64,000 bases of DNA from NCBI GenBank assembly GCA_934047225.1, contig OW203993.1:22706069-22770068 (forward strand). The letters run 5' to 3'. Position 1 is the stretch's first letter. Every line of letters begins with the position of its first letter. Below the pieces are notes generated by a model that was given only the letters and a program-made list of their open reading frames with translations, searched no databases and was not told where the DNA came from. This stretch comes from Ypsolopha sequella. Its lineage: Eukaryota > Arthropoda > Insecta > Lepidoptera > Ypsolophidae. This document shows positions 31,310 through 43,300 of this stretch, in pieces. Made by a program: the position numbers and the translations under genes.

Positions 31310-34300
31310 CTTCAAATAAATACAAATAAACACATATTTACCCTCTCATCCGAAGCCAACACTGAACAAAATAAAATAAATTAGACTGTAATAGGGTATA
31401 TCTGGCAGTTTTACCTCGGACTGACAAGACTGCATACTTGGTTGTCAATTATAAATAATATGTGCAGCTTTTGACTTCAAGGTAGCAAAGTATTGGTGTC
31501 AGCGCTATCTAAGCGGTCATAGCGGCAAAGGAGCGAAACTAGAAACTGGGGGTCTACCACGTAATTCTGATTTTTATCAACATCAACTTGAGATTGAAAT
31601 TTGACGTGCGTGCAAAAGAGATGGCATGTTAGGCGGGCGTCGTCGCACGCACGTCTTATTTCAATCTCAAGTTGATGTTGATGAAAATCAGAATTAAGCG
31701 GTAGACCCGCTGTTCCTTAACGCCGTCGTCAGTTTGAAGCGGTAGGAGCGCTAGCCTCGCAAATGAAATAGCTAGTAACACGGGAGGTATCAAAATTACA
31801 CGTGATGCTTCCCTCCATATCTCTTCCTTCTTGGTTTTCCTCTTTGTCGTGGATATTTTAAGTTAGAAAAGTTTAGAAAGAAGCGATGGATGAAAAAAGA
31901 GGAAGATCCGCAAAACAAAATTGATAACAAGTAGAAGGGCTAAGTCACCCGGTAGCAGGGCTAAGTCACCCGGTAGCAGGGCTAAGTCACCCGGTAGTAG
32001 GGCTACCAGACGACAGGGATTTTCTTGATATGTCAGGAATTTCGGCCTTCCGCCAAGAAATCAAGAAAAAATAGCATTTGACAGGAATTTTTCAAGACAA
32101 CGAAAACTGCATACAATATTCATTGATTTTGGAAGAAAAAAATTTAAAAATCGCGCTTCCTTGGAATTTTGTCAGGAATTCACATAGCTGCATCTGGCAA
32201 CCCTAACCAGAAGAGAAGAGCTTGTATAGATGGATTGATGAATATGAAAGAAACGACAGAAGTCCTTGTTTCATAAATCGTAGCAGATGGAGATATGTTG
32301 TGTCTTCGTACCCTCTGGGAGACAGGCATGTGCATTACCTTTCTGCTGAAATGTTCCAGCGGCGTCGAACAGCCACATTCGGTGACATTCTTCAAACTCT
32401 TCCAGTCCAGAGCCACCGTGTTCACCTCTCGCTCCAACTGAGCGAAGGAAGCCGGTATGCATGTGTCTACTTTCTGTAATAGTTTTTTATTTCCAAGGTT
32501 TAGACTAAACATCAACAAGATCAAAAACACAAAATCATAAAAAATATAAATATGTATATAATATAGAGTTATAATAAATTGTAAATTGTAAAAAAATAAA
32601 CATACAAACTAGCTTTAAACTCAAAACTCAAGTTATGCTAGTGTGGTAACACACAGACAGAAGAACGGAGTCTCAACATATTGGTTCCTTTTTCACGTTA
32701 AATCGCTGCACTGGCAAAAATGCTGGTATCGTCCCATACCCATAATGCTGGCAACGTTTCCTCGTTGGATGACAAGGCTTTTCGCTAGCCAAACACGACA
32801 ACTTGAATACCATCCATCTATCAGCCTGATTCGTCCACATAGTCCATTCCAAGCTTACGCCACTCTTGGCGTTTCTCCTGGAAAAAATGCCCATACTCAC
32901 ACACGCTGGGCAGGCGAGTTGGTGAGCGCGGTGCCGAAACCCTCGCCACTGCCCGTCACCAGTCTGTTTTGTTTAAGGCCCAGAAATTGGGGATGGATAT
33001 ACCGCCATCAAACGGTCCCAGGTATGGTGGGCTATCTGGTTGTGCCTGTTTGAGAGCAGTCCTCTTACGCTCTCCCGAATAACATTGGGGTTTGTGAGTA
33101 ATATGTTGGTACCTCCACAAACGAGCCCGGCATCAACTCTACTACAGTAGCAGGCCATTTGAAGGTCGCATCGTGCTTTAAAAAGAGATACTCGGCTAGC
33201 TTCGGCTTTGTAGAGCGTCATCTCTGTCAAGTCACAAGTCTCGTCAACAAGTCAGCGACTAAACGACCGGGTTGACAAGTGTAACAGAGATGACGCTCTA
33301 CAAAGCCGAAGGTAGCCGAAGCTAGCCGAGCATCTCTTTTTAAAGCACGATGCGACCTTCAAATGGCCTGGTACTGTACCTATATATTTTTCATTATTAT
33401 AGTATATTTTATACTTGACGTGTAATCTTAATTATGAATAAAAATGTCTTATGTCTTACCATACATATAAAAAATCGCGGGAGAGGAGGTGCCGCAGTTT
33501 CGCAAAGGAAAAAGGAAAAACAAAGGGTGTAAAGACATACGTGTCAACTTACTTCAGTGATGAGCGGTATCCTGTTGGGTTTGATGGGCGCCGGAAGGTT
33601 GACGCTTTCCTTCAGCGGATGATCGTGGTTCGCGCACTCCAACTCACTCAAAGTACCGACCGAATCGTACATCAATCTGAAATTAAACAACACAAACATA
33701 AAAAATTTGGCAAGTGCGAATCGGACTCGCGCACATGAAATGGTACGGGATGCGCAAACATATACAGTAGTAAGTACCATTTAAATAATGCGCGTAGGAA
33801 TCTTCGCCATTCTGCGGCAAAGGCGTATTCATATTAAAATTTATTGAAAAAGGCGTTACTTTGCGGAAGTCCATCATAAATTTGTGGATATATTAATAAT
33901 TTGCAATATTCCGCTAACACTCTTACCATGCTATTCAAAATGCAGACTCAAGCACCGCCCGCCCTCCCGCATAAAACATGCACAAGCAAAGCAAGCAGTA
34001 CGAGCACAAAATAAAGCAATCTTAAATAACAAGCAATTTGCTTGGAGGGCGGGCGGTGCTTGAGTCTGCATTTTGAATAGCATGGTAAGAGTGTTAGCGG
34101 AATATTGCAAATTATTAATATATCCACAAATTCGTATTCATATTTCCACTTTGTATACAATTCATGACAGATTGTTCACTTATGGTCGCCTATAGACAGC
34201 CAAAATGACATCCACGACCGCCGGGCGCACGCAGTGGCATATTTTAAGATTTTGCGCCCTGGGCCTATAAGGTTTGCCGTCCCATAAATGAAGCGTGTTG

Positions 34301-37300
34301 TTTTGGGCTGAGAATGAATAAAAAAACGCATACAAAGAAATAAACACCATTTATTCAATATTTAATTATGTATCTCGATGGACAATTAAAAAAAAATCAA
34401 GGTATAAAGTCAAAAAGCAATATAAATTTAAATATAGGTAACGATTGATTATGAAAGACGCCCAAAGCTGAGCGCATGGTGCAGCTTGCGCCGCTCCTCG
34501 CAGCCTGCCGCCCTGGGCCATGGGCCTTTTGGCCCTAGGATAAATACGCCACTGGGCGCACGCTTATTGCAGCGGACGGCCTGAAGAATCAGATAACAAT
34601 TGTGTCGATTCGGCGCAACACGACTTAACTTGTCAAAAATGCTTATTTAAGGAACAAAATTTGTAAGAGCGTATCGCCAACAAACTGTTTAGCAGTTTGG
34701 CGAATATTGTTTACTGAAATTTGTGTAAAATATAATTAAATATAAATTAAAAATTAAAAAAAAAATATTTGACAGAACTAAACTTAATTTGCGCTTTTTT
34801 TCTTTCCGTATCGAAAAGGCAAATACAGAACGCTTAAAATAAGGTTAGTCCTGTCAAATTAGTTAAGTTGTGTTTAGCCGAATCGACACCACAATCGACT
34901 AACTTGTTATCTATCTGCAGGTTCTCAGTCTTTGTCTCAATCTCCACCGTGTCGAGGATTCCGTTCTGGAAGTTGACGGCCGGCGCCGCCTTCTTGCCGG
35001 AGAGCAGGCGCTTGAACGTTGATATCCTCTAAACAAAGAACATAATTTAATACTTGTAAACCTCCTATAAATATTAATCAGAACTGATTTTATAATAAAA
35101 ATAAAGCATAAAGCCTTCCCTTTTAACTAGCGATGTGCGAGATACACACACACACACACACTTACTATATACGTAGATAGATAAATAATAAATAGAAGAC
35201 ATGCAATAAATTTTCGTTAAAATACATATTAATAAGATATACAGTGTGTCCCTCGTACAAGTGCACATCCGAAAGTGGTTGAAACTACATCTAAATATAT
35301 CGACAAAAACAAAGAAAAAATTTTTTTTTGATTTTTTTTTTAATCTTGAAAAAATACTCCACCTGGGTATCTTTGTATGGGACGCGAGCGCAGTGCCTTT
35401 GGTTAACCGCTCGTAGAAAATATTGTATTTATAATAGAACGTTGTATTTTTTTTTGTTAGAAAGATAATGGAATAGGCAATGATAAATAGTAATAAAAGT
35501 ATAGTGAAATGGGGACATTATTTTGAAAAAATTGACTATTACTGAAAAAAAAGACAGAAAAATTAAAGAAATCATCTTTTAGGATAATATTTTTATGATA
35601 ATGGTAGTTGATTATGTTTTGTTTTTGATTTGGTATGTAACGTCTATTTTTAAGGATTATACGAGTTTTATTTCATTGCATTACTCGCGATAGGTTAAAG
35701 TTATGACATATTTTATACATAGTCTCCATGGTAGGCAAAAAAAAATTTAAAACGTAAATTTATAAAACAAAGATTTTCTAAAAAAAAAAAAAACATTTTT
35801 TTGTCGATAAAATAAGGTCTAGTTTCACCCCTTTTCGGATGTGCATTTGTACTAGGGACACACTGTATACTAATAATAAGCATTTGCAGCTTAACACGTA
35901 TGGTTTTAATGAGCGTTTTTCCTTATGTCAAATTTAGTGTTACATAAGATTCCAAGATGGCACGGTCGTATTCTTTAGCAACAGAATCAAAGACAAAATT
36001 TGCACCGATTCCAAACAAACGAAAAACAACTTTGACGTTGATTGCTACGAAACACATTTTATCTATGGTAACATGGACAGCGCCATCTGGAGGAAAGCTA
36101 AGAACTAAGAAAAAAAACCAAGAAAAAAACGCTCATTGTCAATTAGCCAGTTAGACAATTAAAATCGTACGTTTTACGTCGTACGTTTCTTACACTATTC
36201 CACAACTGACCTGTGTAAGGTAGTTGATGTGATGCCCCAGTGCGGAGCTGTGTTCGACGGCGGCCGGGAGCAAGTCTCCCAGCGACTCGCGCGGGTGCAC
36301 TCCACTCTCATGCCGACAGTACATGCCTCGCCAGAATCTGAAACATTAACGAACAAAATTATTTTTATTTAATCATAATCATAATAATAATTATTTATTT
36401 TTAAATGTTTGGAGACAACCAGTCACATACAAAAGTTACAAGGTTCACCTACATGTTAACCTAAAAATTACATAATTTATTTATTTATTTATTATTCGAA
36501 ATATTAGACCTATAGTCCCACTTATTGTTACGGTAACAATAAAATTATTAATTAAATACCTTAATACAGTAACGAAAATTAAGAGAGATAAAAATAAAAC
36601 ATTAAACAAATTTATACATATAAAAGTAACTCTAACCTTCGGAAGAAATTTTGTTAGCTACATCTTTTTTGTACTTTGTCAAGGAGTACTAAACGGATCA
36701 ACATCAACAAGTTTATCATTATAATATTTACAGGCACGTCTAATAAAACTATTACTAACATAGCAGGCATTACTCTTTACTATAGTAAATAAACGTTTTT
36801 TACAGCAAGTACGTTCACGTCTACGAGGCACACGGAAGGAAATGTTTTGTAATAAGGGGTATCGATGATGGAATTGATTATTTTATAGAGATAAACAGCA
36901 TCTATGTAATTACGGCGATGTTTCAGTAATTCCAGTTTGTGTATTTTAGCTGATATCGTATAATCGGAATAAGTGTGGCCAGTTCTATAGTCAAGCGACT
37001 TCACGAATTTTCTTTGTAATCTTTCTATCCTATCAATGTGATTTGCACAAAACGGATGCCAGGTAGTACAAGCAATCTCTAAGCGACTACGTACATAGCT
37101 GTTATAAAGAAGTTTGTAAGTGGAAGGGTTTTTGAATGGCTTTCCAATTATAATCTATTTACACAGACTTGTCTGTGTCTATTTATTAGTTCCACATATC
37201 ATACATAATATATATTTAGGTAGCGTTCCTAAACGCCTGGGTAAATGTAAAATTTGAACTGTCAAAGTGAAAGTCATAAACCTTTATGTACTGCACGTTT

Positions 37301-40300
37301 TCACTCGGGTGATTGTGGAACGGTTGACAGATAAATTTTACATTTACCCGGGCGTTTAGGAACGCAACCTTAGTATATACAAGTTGCATAACCGATATTT
37401 TTGGATACTTAAGTATGATTCTGTTGGAAAGGTTAGGACTCAGCTCCAAAGCCAAAATGCAAAGCGGACGCTGTTATATATTCTGTCGCCACCTGTTCTA
37501 AAATAAAACTAATATTAACATTCTTAATTAAAAAAGGACTAAATTTTTTTGATAAGAAACTGCTTGGAATGAATATGATGAACACGCAGCGGAAGCCCAG
37601 TCGGTAGGACGCCGGACTCTCAATTTACCTTGGTGACTATTTTGTTTTGGCATTGCCAACATTGATTTTTATGAAGTTTTTAGGATTGAGGATTCTGGTG
37701 TGAAGGGCACTGGTGATGACGTCATTGAAAGTCAAATAAGACATCGCTTTTTATTTTAAAATCTTTCTACTAAAAACTGTTAAGGAAAGCTATTTCTCGA
37801 AACGGTTTTCGAATTGTAAATATGGGCGAAAAATAGAAGAAGCGAATTGCGACGCCATCTGTGACTAACTTCACGTCCACCTTCTGTTCTGTCACCCGGA
37901 CCATAGACTAACACGGACGCATAGTCTACCAACTGAGTTTTGAATGCGATCTCTAATAGGTTGAAAAAACGCTCATAATGGAATTTGGAGACAAAATCCT
38001 TTACGGGTATTAAAAAAGTTATTGATTTTTGCGTATATCATTAATTCTATTAAAACTAAGGGAGTCGCTCCACTTCGCTTCGCTTGGTTCCTCAAAATTA
38101 ACAAGTAAACCAAACACGCTCCTTCTCGCTCGTCATCGCACCTATTTTTGAAATTTTATTCAATGACTTTCGTTTCCCTAATCCTGATAATAATAAAAAA
38201 AAAAAGCTTATGTCGTTGATTCGAACCACAATACCAAAACCTGGAGCCGTATTGTCTAATTTTAAGAAGCTTCAGTAAGCTAAATTAGCAGCTCGAAATA
38301 TGTCTGTACAAATATCGACAATAACTAAATAGAAATAACGTTCATGTCAGAGTGCATTGCAAAATGGCTGTTACGACGATCGCTGTGTCGCCGGGTAGCG
38401 CAAAATAGAGAAAATAATGCTTTTCACATGTGTTAAGTTTGATATTTAAAAGTTTTAAACATCATTGTGTTAGACTTTTGTATTGCTCGTGTGTGTGTAC
38501 AAGTTTTAACCTTGTCTCTTTTGAATTTAAAAGTTTAAACTATTTATCAGTTTTTTAAAGCATTTGAAAGGTTATTAAAGGTATTTATTTTCTCGTTGTA
38601 AGTTAAAGCTTTTAAGTTTTTAAAACATCACAATTACGGGACATGGGTCAATATGTGTGATATATTTTTTTCAAAGTTTTGTAATATTCATGTAGAAAGT
38701 TTAAACCAATTTAAAAACGTCTGTAAACGCAGTTTTGCTTCTGAAGGCCCTTAAGATCTATCGCTATTGCTTTCAACCCCTGGTGCTCTACCACTGCACC
38801 AACGAACTAAGCGAACATATGATAAAGCTGCCGTAGTTTTAGCCAATTATTTAAAACTCAGTGGAGACTTTGCTTACATGCGGCCCGGACCGTAACTTAC
38901 CGAATACTCTGCGCACTGAGGTCCGGTTTGAGAACATCGGGATGCGCTTTAGGGTTGTAGAGCGGGTTCTTGTACTCGTTGAGATGATTCGCCATGTAGC
39001 CCCACAGGGAGAATGAGCGCTCGGGCAGTCTGAATGCAACAATCGTGGGGGAAAATATAAAACTGATTGACTAATAGTAGGGAGCTCGCGTAGAAAAGTG
39101 CTATCACAAGAATTTTGATAATACGTGAAATTGTTCACTCAAAGTGAACAACGAATGGACCGTCAGCTGGCTGGGTAGCGGTGGATGTGAAAGGGTTTTT
39201 ATACAAAAGAAAACTATTTTAAGAACGCTGAAATTTGGATATGTGATAATATTGACGAGACACCCAGTCAGCTGCAAGTGAGTAAAAAGTCATGAGCTGG
39301 TATAGTAAGCACATTTTAAACACAATACAACAACATTATCATTTAGATTACCTCAAGTCTCGGCGATCCTTTTCACAATTGCCAACGAAGGTTCCGTACT
39401 GCGCCGCGTGCGCATGATCGTGTAGCGTTAACAGAAACCTCTCGTTGAACTGGAACGCGGTCGGCGATTGGCGGAGAAGCTGAAACATGTCACACGAGCA
39501 TTAAACTCTGAAGCACATCAACGAAACTTTTGCAACGGGACAGTTTATAACCCGGAACAACATCTATATGTTATATACTATTTAAAACGGGATATTAAAA
39601 AAAAGGCTAATCCAAAGAGTGGCTAAACATCGCATTGTAGACGTTATTTTTCCGCTCCGGTAGGCTTTTTTGAATTAATATAGGAATCCGCCGAAAAACC
39701 GGCCATTTTGCGCATGCGCGGCGGAATCCTATCAGAATTTGATATATGGTTATATATTATGATATATGATGAAGATTTGGTATATTTATGACTTTAGTTC
39801 CGCCGCTATCGTCAGCGATCGGTAGTTATAAACAATGTGTTTTCTACAGGATATTGATGATATTTCACAGAGTGCCAACAATCGCAAGAATCAATCATAT
39901 TGCAAAAGAAGATTCACCTGCCAAGTACAATCCAAGAGTTGTGTAAAGACCGGGGCTCTCTCTTTCTCGTCGCCGGCGATGTGTCCGCAGCGAGCTGAGA
40001 ATTTGTGTCCAAACGAAAGCCAGTCCTTCTCTATTAGAGCCTGGAATGTTTGAACATGTATATATTTACAAATTTGTAAGCAAGTCCTGCCAGGGTACTG
40101 CGAAGTGGATTCAAACATTGAAAATGTTATCTAGATTAGTAATAACCAAAAATGTTTCAAATCATGTTTCTCTTGAAACAAGTTTTCGATTTTGCGCCCA
40201 CGACGAAATCAGCACGATTATACACGAATGTGCAAGAAAAGCGTTTGCTAGTTAGTTTTAACACCTTTTATAATACTAAAAAGAACAAATCTGGGTTTTT

Positions 40301-43300
40301 GACAAAGGTGTAGGGTTTGTAGAGTTAGGCCTTGTAGAGTTTGGGGATTGATTGTACATGACATCTTATAACTTTTTACTATCAGGCTTTTGAGTCTTGG
40401 TAACCAACCTACTTTACATAAAATGTTTTTGGTTCGATTTCATTTATTAATTTTGTAAATCAATTTTATATACAAACCTGCATCCCACTTTATGGGAGGT
40501 TAGAGCGTGAAGGTTGCAGATTTTTTTCATTGTTTGTGTACAAATCCTAGCCTGCATTTCAAATTTCAGCATTCTAAGACTTTTGGAAGTTTTGAATAGG
40601 AATTGTTACATAATCTGAATCACAAATTTTGGTCGGACGATCGCATATAAAATTACAAATCCAAAACTAAATAAATGGCAACACCTATGATTTTATCGGG
40701 AAAATGAACGTTGGGTTTTGTAAATAAGTTTTTTTTTTACAAATTGTAGCGATAAAATCTGAATCACAAATTTTGTCACTTGGGCCACTCTGGTTCTGGT
40801 GGCCTCAAATGTTATTTTGATCCAAGTAACTTGGGCCATTGTGGTTTGACGATCGCATATAAAATTTCAACTTCAAAACTATATAAATGGCGCCATCTAT
40901 TATTTCATAGAGAAAATGAAAGTTTGGCCAATTAGGATTTTTTGTAGGGATTGAAGCGCTAAAATTTGGATTTTAAATCTAGTCACTTGGGCCACTTTGG
41001 TTCTGGTGGCTTTAATTGTAATATGATAAATAAGCTCAGGCTCCGAACTCCCCCTTCCCACACGTAGCCCCGCGTAGCTTTTTACCCCCCTAAACAAACC
41101 ACGTGGTTCATGGATGCTCCCCAATGGCTGTACTTTCGCGCACCTGGTACCCATTAATAGTTCGGTAATGAGGGTCCAAGAGCAAGGCGGCTAGGGAGCA
41201 AGCCTGCGCGGTTCTGTCCCATCCGTCGCTGCAGTGGACGCAGACAGACACGCCGCGACACACGGCCATCGCGATCCACCATGATGTGTCTAGAATCGAT
41301 CTGGAACGTAGAAACGAGTGAACATGTGAGTCGTTGACTGCATGTCAAACGTTTTTCAAAACTAGTTGTGTTAGCAACACAAGATGACGGAGCGCCCCTG
41401 CCGGACGAGCGTGGCAACAGTTTGAGTCATCGACGTGTGCGCGCGCACGGTGGATATAAAAGGCTGTATATGAGCGGCGCGCGCCATTGTGTTTTGCAAC
41501 TTTGTGCTGAAGTGATTAAATCATGGTTTACATTTATTTCGCGACTCCTGACCAAAGACCTGCTGCAGACCATCAGCCGCCTGTAGCTAACAGTTGCCAC
41601 TTTATTAAGTGCGGTGCAGTGTGACGAGATGTCCGTTAAGTATAGGCAAAAATGGACATGTAATTTGGGAAATCGCATGTTAAATGGACGCCGCCGGCAG
41701 GATTAATGTGAGGGGTGTGCATTTACCTATACAATATATGATATAAATATAATACTAATTTGCGTCCTTATAATTATAGGAACAAATACAACATAATACG
41801 TTTAGGCATTTACGTCACGCCAAGTCACGTTTTTTATAAAATGTTAATAAATATATAATTGTGCTTTGCTCGATATATTTCGGCCCACAGTATGGGGCAG
41901 TCATAAGTCGAAATAAAATGAAATAATAAATAGAACATCTTTTACTTTTGTGTATTTTTCTCGAAGACAAGGAGGTGCAAGTACACCCTCTTGCACCACC
42001 TCCGGGCGACAAGGTTAAGTGGGTCCATATTTGTGCCCGAAGTACGGAGGTAGAGCTCACCACTCATCACGCTTATGTCCATAATCGCCGGTAAAACGTG
42101 GGTGTACTGTCACTTGCACTTCACAATCCATATTCGGAAACACTTCTGGCCGCCCCTTTAAGGATTCATGTTGCAACGATATAATATTTTCTAAAGAAAA
42201 AAAAAAAACGAAAATTTGTCAATAAATAAAGATTACCCACTTGATATGTTTCAGCCACCCTGAAGACTCCAGACCACTCAAGAATGATGACATGGTAGGG
42301 CTGTTCTGCTCGCAAGCTGGAATTTGCAATTAATTGAAATAATAATAATGTAGTTTCATATTTATCTATCGTCGCTGATGTATGTTGTATTTCAAAAACG
42401 GAACTTTACAGGAGATACAAAATATATATCGGAATTAGTAATTTACTTAGCTATTCTAAGAATCATACATTATCCCAATTGGTCTACATAACAAAATAAC
42501 TCAGTTATTTGTATCTCCTGTAAAGTTACGTTTAGCACATAAAACATTGCCATATCAGCGACGCTATACTCCATTCCAAATAACAGTAGAATAATTAAGA
42601 TAAAAGGTAGTAAAATGGAAGCTACAGTACTCCCAAAGTAATAATGCGCATACAAATCTATAGCCAAGCGACCGGACGTACCACGTGACCGTATTGATTG
42701 TACAGAAACTGTAAGGAAACACGAGCTTTGCCGAACAGTGGCGAAGATTTGTATGCGCATTATCACATTATTGGGAGCACTGTACTTATGCTCATTTCCA
42801 TGAAATCTCAAAATTTCTTTCTAATACTGTCTGAAATGAAATATAACTTTATCTACACCCATACTGCAATAAGACAATTGCAACATCAAAAGCAGTTTTA
42901 TAAGTACCTACATTGTTTATCCGAGTAATAATATTACATTATAAAACCGCGATTCTGCGCTGCGATTGTCCCAATTTATTATAAAACCGCTAGAGACCCA
43001 TCAACAGCAAAGACGAGAAATAAGTCCTGACATTATTTCTTATACCACGCCCCCTTTATCCTGATTGGCCTTCAAGCCGCGTTACCGAAACGACGCACCC
43101 GAGGTTCATAAACCAATGTTCTTTTTCTTATTTTTCGTCAAATTGTAAATAAACACAATATTTTAGATGGTCGTAGATAAAGTATTGTGTGCAACTGAAC
43201 AAAATTAGACATTAGGACACTCGTGCAAAATTGTAAACAAGCACTCGTATTCTAATGTGTCAAATTAAGTTACAGTTGCACAAAATACTATTATCTATTA

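Noticed and set aside
32643..33230. ORFs of 75-136 aa on both strands
   Set aside because: They overlap a SINE/RTE-tail fragment and a palindromic MITE; no splice-compatible coding signal.
41286..41291. Alternative acceptor ttctag for the catalytic MTMR exon
   Set aside because: Breaks phase with the upstream exon; the acceptor at 41301 (cgttccag) keeps frame and restores the conserved HIKxxLD segment.
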